Shown here: positions 34,101 through 41,334 of the stretch, one piece after another
Layout: each line of letters starts with the position of its first letter
Position numbering within the stretch: the first letter of the stretch is position 1
Assembly: GCF_002899455.1 (NCBI RefSeq)
Contig: NZ_PPFB01000001.1
Location: forward strand, 4,873,001 to 4,937,000
Length of the DNA stretch: 64,000 nucleotides
Reading direction: 5' to 3'
Origin: Streptomyces sp. DH-12
GTDB lineage: Bacteria > Actinomycetota > Actinomycetes > Streptomycetales > Streptomycetaceae
Notes under the pieces: generated by a model
Told to the model about the DNA's origin: nothing
The model's database searches: none
What the model saw: the letters and a program-made list of their open reading frames with translations, nothing else
Position numbers and translations under genes: made by a program

Positions 34101-34857
34101 GACGTCCCTGCGCGGCGAGATCGCCTTCGAGGACGTGCACTTCTCCTACGGCGACGGCGAGGAGGCCCTCACCGGCGTCGACCTGACCATCCCCGCCGGG
34201 CAGACCGTCGCCTTCGTCGGCGAGACCGGCGCGGGCAAGTCCACCCTGGTCAAGCTGGTCGCCCGGTTCTACGACCCCACCTCCGGGCGGGTCACCGTGG
34301 ACGGCGCCGACCTGCGCGACCTGGACCTGACCGCGTACCGGCACCGGCTGGGCGTCGTGCCGCAGGAGGCGTACCTCTTCCCCGGCACCGTCCGCGACGC
34401 CATCGCCTACGGCCGTCCGGACGCCACCGACGCCGAGGTGGAGGCCGCGGCCCGCGCGGTCGGCGCGCACGAGATGATCGCCACGCTGGACGGCGGCTAC
34501 CTGCACGAGGTCGCCGAGCGCGGCCGCAACCTGTCGGCCGGACAGCGCCAGCTGATCGCGCTCGCCCGCGCCGAACTCGTCGACCCGGACGTGCTGCTGC
34601 TCGACGAGGCCACCGCCGCCCTCGACCTCGCCACCGAGGCGCAGGTCAACGCGGCGACCGACCGCATCGCGGGCCGCCGCACCACACTGGTCGTCGCCCA
34701 CCGCCTGACCACCGCCGCCCGCGCCGACCGGGTGATCGTCATGGACCACGGCCGCGTCGCCGAGGACGGCACGCACGAGGAACTGCTGCGCAAGGGCGGC
34801 CGGTACGCCGCGCTGTGGCGGACGTTCGTCGGCGAGGACGTACCGGCGCCGGCCTGA
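31150..34857 (+). CDS. Fused heterodimer-type ABC exporter
   Basis: A 1235-residue protein made of two complete half-exporters: TMD1-NBD1 and TMD2-NBD2, with a charged linker near 580-650. Walker A: GASGSGKST from residue 369 and GETGAGKST from 1024. NBD1 has a canonical LSGGQ signature (473-477), but its catalytic acid is Asp498 (LDDATS). NBD2 has the normal Glu1153 (LDEATA) but a variant LSAGQ (1128-1132). The two defects fall in the same composite ATP site, as in asymmetric TM287/288-like exporters. The GTG start has GGAGGA just upstream. The substrate, drug or lipid, is unknown. Confidence 0.93.
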   Translation: MTAQRGWARRLAAYAWRHPKDVVLALGSSLAGMAVMALVPLITKVIIDDVIGDKTRDMGTWAGLLIGAALAVYVLTYVRRYYGGRLALDVQHDLRTEMFGSIARLDGRRQDELSTGQVVGRATSDLQLIQGLLFMLPMTIGNLLLFLISLVIMASLSLPLTAVALAVAPALWWIAKRSRTRLHPSTWYAQAQAGAVAGVVDGAVSGVRVVKGFGQEDQETGKLREVGRRLYAGRLRTIRLNSRYTPALQSVPALGQVAMLALGGWLAVRGQITLGTFVAFSTYLAQLVGPVRMLAVVLTVAQQARAGTERVLDLIDTEPSLTDGTKDLPADAPATVEFDDVAFGYDPERPVLDGLSFEIRPGETLAVVGASGSGKSTVSLLLPRFYDVTRGAVLVGGHDVRELTTESLRAAIGLVPEDSFLFSDTVRANIAYGRPDATDEQIEAAARAAQADRFIGELPDGYDTTVGEHGLTLSGGQRQRIALARAILTDPRLLVLDDATSAVDARVEHEIHEALKSVMRGRTTLLIAHRRSTLNLADRIAVLDGGRLADIGTHDELQRRCPLYRRLLTDPDELGAVSPGHTPPAGPREEDTSVRAELDAEFDAERGVTPRLWTGDREPRDTALDGAPAGPELLAQVAALPPADDVPDVDEERAVRAEDSYGLRRLLQGFRTPLLISLGLVAVDAGMGLLLPVLIRHGIDEGVTRAAQGAVWAAALLGLLTVLTQWAAQTGEIRMTGRTGERVLYSLRLKIFAQLQRLGLDYYERELTGRIMTRMTTDVDALSTFLQTGLVTAFVSVVTFFGIMVALLVLDVGLALVVFATLPPLILATYVFRRASVKAYELARERVSAVNADLQESVAGLRIVQAFRRERDGARRFAERSAAYRSARIRGQWLISVYFPFVQLLSSVAAVAVLVVGGGRVDDGTLAIGSLVAYLLYIDLFFAPVQQLSQVFDGYQQASVSLGRIQELLREPTSTEAPAEPLPVTSLRGEIAFEDVHFSYGDGEEALTGVDLTIPAGQTVAFVGETGAGKSTLVKLVARFYDPTSGRVTVDGADLRDLDLTAYRHRLGVVPQEAYLFPGTVRDAIAYGRPDATDAEVEAAARAVGAHEMIATLDGGYLHEVAERGRNLSAGQRQLIALARAELVDPDVLLLDEATAALDLATEAQVNAATDRIAGRRTTLVVAHRLTTAARADRVIVMDHGRVAEDGTHEELLRKGGRYAALWRTFVGEDVPAPA

Positions 34858-34969
34858 TCCGGCCGTTCACCACCGGTGCGCACCGGCTCGCGCAACCGTG
34901 CGGCTCATGCCGTGCGTCCGTACACGCGTACGCCGCCGGTCGCGGCGGGCGCGGTACGGGAGGACGACT

Positions 34970-35359
34970 GTGCGCAGTGGAGCGATACACCGGCGGCTCG
35001 CGCTGGGCCTTGCGGTGCTGACCACGTCGGGGCTGCTCGCCGTGGCCGCGCCGGCCCAGGAGGCGGAGGCGGCCGCGCTGTGCCCCGGACGCAAGGTGCG
35101 GACCCTGCCGTTCACCACCGGCTCGGTGCTCGTCTACAAGCGCGGCGGATACGTCTGCGCCGTCACCGTCGCCAAGAAGCCGGGCGTGAAGCGGACGATG
35201 GCGGTGAGCGTGCGGGCGCGCGGCGGACGCCCGGTGGTCGACGAGGGGCAGTTCGCCCACCACGCGGGCCCGGTGACCGTGCACGCCGGACGCCGCTGCG
35301 TCTGGGTCACCGGCCGGGTCGCGGCGGGCTCCGTCAGTTCCGGCTGGATCCTGTGCTGA
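34970..35359 (+). CDS. SapA-like small secreted protein
   Basis: A 129-residue exported protein. The signal peptide ends near APAQEAEAA (about residue 35). The mature part of about 94 residues has four cysteines (ALCPG, YVCAVTV, RRCVW and the terminal ILC) and blocks YVCAVTV, VVDEGQFAHHAGPV and RRCVWVTG. These resemble, from memory, the spore-associated protein SapA (CVVTV, AGPVYV and CVTWGG blocks), so a spore or surface role is possible. The GTG at 34970 has GGGAGGA 5-6 bases upstream. It lies alone between the ABC exporter and the S28 peptidase. Confidence 0.75.
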   Translation: MRSGAIHRRLALGLAVLTTSGLLAVAAPAQEAEAAALCPGRKVRTLPFTTGSVLVYKRGGYVCAVTVAKKPGVKRTMAVSVRARGGRPVVDEGQFAHHAGPVTVHAGRRCVWVTGRVAAGSVSSGWILC

Positions 35360-35465
35360 CCCCTCCGCACACCGGACTCGCACAGGGTTTTCCCTATGTC
35401 CCCTGGTGCGGTGAGGAGTTGGTCGAGTAGCTTCCGGCGCACATCTGTCTCACAGGGGAGTGCGC

Positions 35466-36899
35466 ATGCGCAAGGCGCTCAGATGGCTGCTGGCGCTCAC
35501 GGTGCTCATAGGCACACTGAGCACGGCCGGGGCGGCCACCGCCGCCGAGCCGGAGGCCACCGGCACCACTGACATCAAGGAGAGGCTGCTCGCGGTCCCG
35601 GGCATGAGCCTCATCGAGGAGAAGCCGTACACCGGGTACCGCTTCTTCGTCCTCAACTACACCCAGCCGGTCGACCACCGCAGGCCCGCCAAGGGCACGT
35701 TCCAGCAGCGGATCACCGTGCTGCACAAGGACACCGCGCGGCCCACCGTCTTCCACACCGGCGGCTACAGCGTCTCCACGACGCCCCGCCGCGCCGAGCC
35801 GACCCAGATCGTGGACGGCAACCAGGTCTCCATGGAGTACCGCTTCTTCACCCCGTCCCGGCCCGAGCCGGCCGACTGGAGCAAGCTGGACATCTGGCAG
35901 GCGGCCAGTGACCAGCACCGCATCTTCACCGCGCTGAAGAAGATCTACACCGAGAACTGGATCTCCACGGGCGGCTCCAAGGGCGGCATGACCGCCACCT
36001 ACTACGAGCGCTTCTACCCGAAGGACATGGACGGCGTCGTCGCCTACGTCGCCCCCAACGACGTGGTGAACAAGGAGGACTCGGCCTACGACCGGTTCTT
36101 CCGCACCGTCGGCACCGAGGAGTGCCGCGACCGGCTGAACGGCGTGCAGCGCGAGGCGCTGGTGCGCCGGGCCCCGCTGGAGAAGAAGTACGCCGCGTAC
36201 GCCGCCGAGAACGGCTACACCTTCGACACCATCGGCAGCCTCGACCGCGCCTACGAGGCGGTCGTCCTGGACTATGTGTGGGGCTTCTGGCAGTACAGCA
36301 CCGTCGCCGACTGCCAGGACATCCCGGCGGACGCGAAGAACGCCACCGACGAGGAGATCTGGAACTCCGTCGACGCGATCTCCGGCTTCTCGTTCTACAC
36401 GGACCAGGGCCTGAGCCCGTACACGCCGTACTACTACCAGGCCGGCACCCAGCTGGGCGCGCCGACCATCCACTTCCCGCACATCGAGAAGAAGTACGTC
36501 CGCTACGGCTACCAGCCGCCGCGCAACTTCGTGCCGCGCTCCATCGACATGAAGTTCCAGCCGCACGCCATGCGGGACGTCGACACCTGGGTCCGCCACA
36601 ACGCCCGGCACATGCTGTTCGTGTACGGCGAGAACGACCCGTGGGGCGCCGAGCCGTTCCGCCTCGGCAAGGGCGCCCGCGACTCGTACGTGTTCACCGC
36701 GCCCGGCATGAACCACGGCGCGAACGTGGCCGGCCTGGTCGAGAAGGAGAAGGCGCTGGCCACGGCCCGCATCCTGGACTGGGCGGGCGTCGCCCCGAAC
36801 GCCGTCCAGGCGAACCCGGCGGCGGCCAAGCCGCTGGCGAAGTTCGACGCGAAGCTCGACAAGCGGGACGTCGAGCCGCGGCACGCGCTGCGTCCGTGA
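35466..36899 (+). CDS. Secreted S28-family serine aminopeptidase
   Basis: A 477-residue exported peptidase of the S28 group that in Streptomyces removes Pro-containing di- or tripeptides from N-termini. The signal peptide covers about 1-27 (LLALTVLIGTLSTAGAATAA). The serine nucleophile lies in STGGSKGGMT; the aspartate in FVYGENDPWGAEP and the histidine in PGMNHGAN complete the triad. The ATG at 35466 follows GGGGAG; a GTG at 35460 overlaps that site and is less likely. Role: extracellular protein nutrition or processing. Convergent with the lipoprotein gene, 13 bp away. Confidence 0.92.
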   Translation: MRKALRWLLALTVLIGTLSTAGAATAAEPEATGTTDIKERLLAVPGMSLIEEKPYTGYRFFVLNYTQPVDHRRPAKGTFQQRITVLHKDTARPTVFHTGGYSVSTTPRRAEPTQIVDGNQVSMEYRFFTPSRPEPADWSKLDIWQAASDQHRIFTALKKIYTENWISTGGSKGGMTATYYERFYPKDMDGVVAYVAPNDVVNKEDSAYDRFFRTVGTEECRDRLNGVQREALVRRAPLEKKYAAYAAENGYTFDTIGSLDRAYEAVVLDYVWGFWQYSTVADCQDIPADAKNATDEEIWNSVDAISGFSFYTDQGLSPYTPYYYQAGTQLGAPTIHFPHIEKKYVRYGYQPPRNFVPRSIDMKFQPHAMRDVDTWVRHNARHMLFVYGENDPWGAEPFRLGKGARDSYVFTAPGMNHGANVAGLVEKEKALATARILDWAGVAPNAVQANPAAAKPLAKFDAKLDKRDVEPRHALRP

Positions 36900-36912
36900 G
36901 GCCGGGGCGGGG

Positions 36913-37533
36913 TCACACCGGCACGGCGCAGCCGACCGGCAAGGCCCCGCCCAGCCGGACGTAGAGGGCCGTGGACGCCGGGCAGCCGGACCGGGCGTCC
37001 ACGGCCTTCGTCACCTTGAACTCCGGTTCCCTCGGCCCGCTTCCGTCGCAGGCGGTCTCCCGGACCCTGCCGCCGTCGAGGGAGTGGAGGCAGTCGCCGA
37101 CGACGGTGCGCGGACCGCCCCCGCCGCCCGGGTCGCCCGGGTGCGGCGGCCGGAGGCTGCGCATGCAGGCGTAGCCGCGCGGCACCATGCCGTCGCCGTC
37201 CTCGTCGGCGGCGGGACGCCGCTCGCTGATGTGCAGCACGAAGTCGGTGGTGGGCGGGCACAGCGGCCCGTCGCGCGTGGTGCCGTCGTGCCGGGCCGCC
37301 ACCCGTGCCGCGGCGCGCTCGCCCGCGCAGGACACCTCGGTGAAACTGGTGCGCCCGAAGGAGCTGCACTCGCCGACGTCGAGGAACACGGCCCCGTGCC
37401 CCGGGGGCCGCACCGGTGAGGCCACGGCCGCCGTCCCGCCCGCCCCGTCCCGGGGCGCCTCCCGGCACCCGGCGAGCAGCACCACCCCCGCCAGGGCCCC
37501 CACGGCCCGTACCCCCCACGCGCGCACACGCAT
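36913..37533 (-). CDS. LppU/SCO3897-like lipoprotein with two repeats
   Basis: A 206-residue lipoprotein. The signal ends in the lipobox LLAGC (about residue 23). Two tandem domains share the pattern (V)GxC ... xxC(S/A)xxxxA: one opens FLDVGECSSFGRTSFTEVSC, the second TVVGDCLHSLDGGRVRETAC. Each has a later CPP or CPA cysteine. This is the LppU-like 'septum formation' domain common in actinobacteria, though the name reflects annotation more than data. The ATG follows GGGGGAGG. An inverted repeat and a palindrome lie about 106-153 bp upstream. Confidence 0.75.
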   Translation of the reverse strand: MRVRAWGVRAVGALAGVVLLAGCREAPRDGAGGTAAVASPVRPPGHGAVFLDVGECSSFGRTSFTEVSCAGERAAARVAARHDGTTRDGPLCPPTTDFVLHISERRPAADEDGDGMVPRGYACMRSLRPPHPGDPGGGGGPRTVVGDCLHSLDGGRVRETACDGSGPREPEFKVTKAVDARSGCPASTALYVRLGGALPVGCAVPV

Positions 37534-37638
37534 CGACGCCTCCCCCGGAATCACCCGCCCCCAGCCTGACCGCCCGATGCCGGGACACGCCGGACAAGTG
37601 GGGTCGTTCGCGCATACGGGGGGTGAGGGACCGGGCGG

Positions 37639-37656
37639 GTGACGTAGAGGCGTCAC
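37639..37656. promoter_or_regulatory. Inverted repeat upstream of the lipoprotein gene
   Basis: GTGACG-TAGAGG-CGTCAC, 6-bp arms, lies 106 bp upstream of the leftward lipoprotein start and may be an operator. A second, 14-bp palindrome GCCGTGATCACGGC lies at 37673-37686. Confidence 0.35.
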
Positions 37657-37690
37657 GTCCGGCCGGGGAGGCGCCGTGATCACGGCTGAC

Positions 37691-37743
37691 CGGGACGCCT
37701 CGCCCGGACCGGCCGGGCCTCACGCTCCGGACGAGGCGTCCCG
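37691..37743. terminator. Terminator of the GH3 gene
   Basis: A 12-bp perfect outer stem (37691-37702 and 37732-37743) encloses a smaller CCCGG/CCGGG hairpin, starting five bases after the GH3 stop in the leftward direction. Confidence 0.7.
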
Positions 37744-37748
37744 GGCCG

Positions 37749-39593
37749 TCAGTACGTCAGCCCGTGCCCCACCGGGTACAGCACCGCCGTCGGGTCGTCG
37801 GCGCGCTGGACCGGGACGGGGAGCCTGCCGCGCGGGCGTGCCCTGCCGGCGATCGTGCGGGCCGCCGCGCGGAGCTCGACGTCGGTCCAGGAGTACGACG
37901 CGAGATACGCGCGGACGCCGGGCAGGTGGGCCACGTCGTACGGGTTGCGGATCGCCACCGCGACGACCGGCTTCCCGGTGGCCAGCAGCCGCTCGACGAG
38001 CGTCCTCTGGCTGCTGGAGCCGGTGACGTTGTACGTGCCGACGACCACCGCGTCCGCGTCCTGGGCGGCCGTCACGGCCCTGTCGACGGTCGCCGCCGAG
38101 GGCGCCGTCCCCGTGGACAGGGCGGTCGCGGTGAAGCCCAGCTCGGTCAGGGCGTCCGCGAGCACCCCGGTGGGCGGGCCCGTGGTGCCGGACGGGGAGG
38201 CCGGGTCGGCGCCGACCACCAGCACCTTGGGCGTGCGGCGGCGGGACAGCGGCAGCAGGCCGCCCTCGTTGACCATCAGGGTCGTGCCGTGCTCGGCGAT
38301 CCGGTCGGCCGCGGCCAGGTGCGACCGGGTGCCGACGACCCGGTCCACGCCCGCGTGGCTGACGTACGGGTCGTCGAACAGGCCCAGACGGGCCTTCAGG
38401 CGCAGCACGCGCAGGATCGATTCGTCGAGGCGCGCCTCCGTCAGCTCGCCGTCCCGTACGGCCTTCAGGACCGCGTTCCAGGCGACGTCCAGGGACGGCG
38501 GGTTGAGCAGCTGGTCCACGCCCGCCTTCAGCGCCAGCACCGGCACCCGGTCGTCGCCGTACTTGGTGCGCACGCCCTCCATGCCGAGGGAGTCGGTCAC
38601 CACGACGCCGTCGTAACCCAGCTCCTCGCGCAGGATGCCGGTGAGGATCGGGTGGGAGAGGGTGGCCGGGTCCTCGGCGCCGTCGAGCGCCGGGACGACG
38701 ATGTGCGCGGTCATGATCGAGTCGATGCCCGCGGCGATCGCCGCGCGGAACGGCGGCGCGTCCAGCTCCTCCCACTGCTCGCGGGTGTGGTGGATCCACG
38801 GCAGGTCCTCGTGGCTGTCGGTGACCGTGTCGCCGTGCCCGGGGAAGTGTTTGGCGGTGGCCGCGACACCGGACGACTCGTAGCCCCGCACCTCCGCCGC
38901 GACGAGTTCCGCGACCGATTCCGGGTCGGAGCCGAAGGAACGCACGCCGATCACCGGGTTGGCCGGATTGACGTTCACGTCGGCCACGGGGGAGTAGTTC
39001 TGCCGGATGCCCAGGGCGCGCAGCTCACGGCCCGCGATCCGGCCCAGGGCGCGCGCGTCGGACCGCGAGCCGCCCGCGCCGACGTTCATCGCGCCCGGCA
39101 GCAGCGTCGCCGGCTCGCCCACGCGGGCCACGATGCCGTGCTCCTGGTCGGTCGAGATCAGCACCGGCAGACCGCGCGGCAGACCGAGGGACGCCTTCTG
39201 GATGCCGTTGGAGAGGTCGGCGATCTGGTGCGGGTCGCGGGTGTTGTGCGCCCAGGCGAAGTAGATGATGCCGCCGACGCGGTACCTGGCGACCAGCTCG
39301 GCCGCGGTGCGCACGCCGATCTCCTTCAGGTTGGCGTCGACGTCGGCCTGGTCGGGGTCGGTGGCGGAGTGGCCGTAGACCCGCATCACGAAGAGCTGGC
39401 CGACCTTCTCCTCCAGCGTCATACGGGAGATGAGGGCGCGCAGCTTGCGGTCGTCGGGGCGGTGCCCGCCGGTGGCCGCGTGGACGGTGCCGCCGGCCGC
39501 CAGGACGGAGGTGACGCCCGCCGTCGCGGCGAGGACGGTACGTCGGGACGGACGGGCGGTGCTTGCCGTGCTTCCGGGGCTGCTGTCGGGCAC
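37749..39593 (-). CDS. Secreted GH3 beta-N-acetylhexosaminidase (NagZ-like)
   Basis: A 614-residue glycoside hydrolase family 3 enzyme that removes terminal N-acetylglucosamine from chitin or muropeptide fragments. A Tat-type signal (RPSRRTVLAATAG) covers about 1-40. The TIM barrel carries the NagZ signature KHFPGHGDTVTDSHEDLP, with the His/Asp acid-base loop, and the nucleophile Asp in VVTDSLGMEG. A C-terminal alpha/beta sandwich (about 400-614) makes it the longer, two-domain type. The GTG start has AAAGGAG five bases upstream. A promoter with TTGACT lies 67-95 bp upstream, and a hairpin follows the gene. Confidence 0.92.
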   Translation of the reverse strand: MPDSSPGSTASTARPSRRTVLAATAGVTSVLAAGGTVHAATGGHRPDDRKLRALISRMTLEEKVGQLFVMRVYGHSATDPDQADVDANLKEIGVRTAAELVARYRVGGIIYFAWAHNTRDPHQIADLSNGIQKASLGLPRGLPVLISTDQEHGIVARVGEPATLLPGAMNVGAGGSRSDARALGRIAGRELRALGIRQNYSPVADVNVNPANPVIGVRSFGSDPESVAELVAAEVRGYESSGVAATAKHFPGHGDTVTDSHEDLPWIHHTREQWEELDAPPFRAAIAAGIDSIMTAHIVVPALDGAEDPATLSHPILTGILREELGYDGVVVTDSLGMEGVRTKYGDDRVPVLALKAGVDQLLNPPSLDVAWNAVLKAVRDGELTEARLDESILRVLRLKARLGLFDDPYVSHAGVDRVVGTRSHLAAADRIAEHGTTLMVNEGGLLPLSRRRTPKVLVVGADPASPSGTTGPPTGVLADALTELGFTATALSTGTAPSAATVDRAVTAAQDADAVVVGTYNVTGSSSQRTLVERLLATGKPVVAVAIRNPYDVAHLPGVRAYLASYSWTDVELRAAARTIAGRARPRGRLPVPVQRADDPTAVLYPVGHGLTY

Positions 39594-39916
39594 GTGCGCT
39601 CCTTTGGAAGGTGATCCGCGGGGACCGGGGATCCGCTGAAGGAAACTGCCAGGAGGTCACCAATATCCGGGAAGTTTCTGCCAGTCAAGGGCGTGTGCAG
39701 CATCCGGAGGGGCCGTCGTCGGCGCGGCGGGAGGGGGCCGGCGCCGACGACGGCGGGCCGCCGGCCGGGGCGCGGCGCCGAGGGGGGACAGCGGCCGCGG
39801 CCGGCGCGAGGAGCCGGCACAGCAGTCCCGGAGGCTCGCCCGGCAGCCTGCCCCTGGGACGTGCGGGAGCGGCGGCGGGTTCCCCTTCCGCAGGGGTGTT
39901 CTCCGGACGCCCGGTT
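39594..39916. other. Gap between GH3 and LysR genes
   Basis: It holds the GH3 promoter (39660-39688) and the direct repeats ACTGCCAG/TCTGCCAG around it. From 39700 to 39916, after the leftward LysR gene's end, I see only GC-rich hairpin-forming sequence and no gene. Confidence 0.5.
39660..39688 (-). promoter_or_regulatory. Candidate housekeeping promoter of the GH3 gene
   Basis: On the minus strand TTGACT (39683-39688), a 17-base spacer and TATTGG (39660-39665) form a SigHrdB-like promoter 67 bp before the GTG. AGAAACTT in the spacer and the direct repeats TCTGCCAG/ACTGCCAG on either side could be operator sequence. No DasR consensus is present, which is notable for an aminosugar enzyme. Confidence 0.5.
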
Positions 39917-40834
39917 TCAGCGGGGCCCGTGCGCCGAGACCGCCGGCCAGTGATCGACCAGCGTGCGGACCGTCTCCGCGATCGCCGGACGGCGTGCCGC
40001 GCCCGTGCGCCACAGCGCGTACAGCCGCCTCACGGGCACCGGGTCGAGCGGCACCTCGACGACCCCGGCGGGCAGCGGACCGCGCCCCAGCCGGGGGATC
40101 AGCGCGATGCCCAGCCCGGCCGCGACCAGGGCGACCAGGGTCGGGTTCTCGTCGGCCGTGTGCACGATCTCCGGCTCGTGCCCGGCCGCGCGCAGGGTCC
40201 GCACCAGCCACTCGTGGCAGACCCGGCCCGGCGGCTGGCAGATCCACCGCTCCCCGGCCAGCTCCTCCCGCCGCACCGCCGTCCGCTCCGTGAACCGGTG
40301 CCCCTCGGGCACCAGCAGATCGCACAGGTCGTCCCCGACGACCCGCTGCTCGACGCCGGCCGGGGCGGGCAGCGGCGCGATGTCCCAGTCGTGCGCGACC
40401 ACCAGGTCGACCGTGCCCTTGGCGACGAGGTCCACGGACAGATGCGGGTCCACCTCGGTCAGCCGGGTGTCCAGCGCGGGGTGCCGGCGGGCCAGGTCGG
40501 CCAGCACCGGCGGCATCAGCCCGCGCGCGGCCGACGCGAACGCGGCCACGGTCAGCCGCCCGGACGGCACCCCGCGCCGCTCCTCCAGCTCGGTCTCCGC
40601 GCGCTCCACGATGGCGATCAGCTCCCGCGCGGCGCGCACCAGTTGATGCGCCTCGTCGGTCAGCCGCACGCCCCGGCCCTCCCGCTCCAGCAGCACGGTC
40701 CGCGTCTCCCGCTCCAGCTTGGCGATCTGCTGCGAGACGGCGGAGGAGGTGTAGCCGAGCGCGGAGGCGGCGGCGCCGACGGTGCCGTGCACGGAGACGG
40801 CGTGCAGGGCGCGCAGACGCTGGAGATCGAGCAT
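39917..40834 (-). CDS. LysR-family transcriptional regulator
   Basis: A 305-residue LysR regulator. The winged HTH is at residues 1-62 (LQRLRALHAVSVHGTVGAAASALGYTSSAVSQQIAKLE), followed by a substrate-binding domain (about 90-300). In this subgroup the divergent target is often an EamA/DMT transporter, and the remnant of one lies on the plus strand opposite (41021-41139). A 9-bp inverted repeat sits between them. The regulator itself looks intact. Confidence 0.9.
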   Translation of the reverse strand: MLDLQRLRALHAVSVHGTVGAAASALGYTSSAVSQQIAKLERETRTVLLEREGRGVRLTDEAHQLVRAARELIAIVERAETELEERRGVPSGRLTVAAFASAARGLMPPVLADLARRHPALDTRLTEVDPHLSVDLVAKGTVDLVVAHDWDIAPLPAPAGVEQRVVGDDLCDLLVPEGHRFTERTAVRREELAGERWICQPPGRVCHEWLVRTLRAAGHEPEIVHTADENPTLVALVAAGLGIALIPRLGRGPLPAGVVEVPLDPVPVRRLYALWRTGAARRPAIAETVRTLVDHWPAVSAHGPR

Positions 40835-40857
40835 GGCGGTACCCCTGAACGGTCAGT

Positions 40858-40904
40858 GACGCTTCATCCAACCATGCAGCGGACGCCGCTGGTGCTGAAG
40901 CGTC
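40858..40904. promoter_or_regulatory. Wide inverted repeat upstream of LysR
   Basis: GACGCTTCA (40858-40866) and TGAAGCGTC (40896-40904) form 9-bp arms with a 29-base spacer between the LysR gene and the divergent gene remnant. It may be the LysR operator, retained after its target decayed, or simply a hairpin. Confidence 0.4.
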
Positions 40905-41020
40905 GTCGCCGGAGGTGCTCGACGCATGCGGCCGGCACACGTGTGGGGGCCCGTCGGCGGACCTGGCCGCCCTGCGCTCCCCGGACCGGCCGGGCGCGGG
41001 CACGGTGCTCCACGTCGCCC

Positions 41021-41139
41021 GGCGTGCCACGGTGTTCGGGTCCGGCGCCTGCGGCCGGCTCCTGCGCCGCCACCCCGCCTCCACGGTCGTCCCGTTCTCC
41101 CTCCTGGCCCCGGTCCTCGGCACGACCGGGGACGCCGGC
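41021..41139 (+). pseudogene. Remnant of an EamA/DMT-family transporter
   Basis: In one plus-strand frame, ATVFGSGACGRLLRRHPAST followed by VVPFSLLAPVLG matches the ninth to tenth helix region of EamA transporters (typically TLFGYGAWG...LLRRHPASTVAPFSLLVPVFG). The frame before and after this block shows no membrane segments or family resemblance, and no full-length transporter frame exists. It lies divergent to a LysR gene, the usual arrangement for this transporter. Boundaries are approximate; the flanks 40905-41020 and 41140-41334 are unassigned. Confidence 0.6.
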
Positions 41140-41334
41140 CGGCCGTCCCCGGACGCGGGGCGCGGGACCAGGGGGTGGCGGTGCGGGCCGGGGACGGCCA
41201 CACGGTGCCCGTCCCGGTCCGGCGCGTGCGACGGGACACGGGGGTGCGCGCCGGGTCGCCCGGCGCGCACCCCGCGGACCGGCGCCGGGCCGCCCTGACC
41301 GGGCGCCGGGTGATCGTGACGTCGGACATGAGGA

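Noticed and set aside
30949..34776. A 1275-codon minus-strand open frame opposite the ABC exporter
   Set aside because: It is a GC-driven antisense shadow; its translation is low-complexity (His/Gly/Asp/Gln-rich), while the plus strand encodes a clear ABC exporter. Similar long shadows oppose glmS (2457-4493, +), desD (5657-7723, +) and others.
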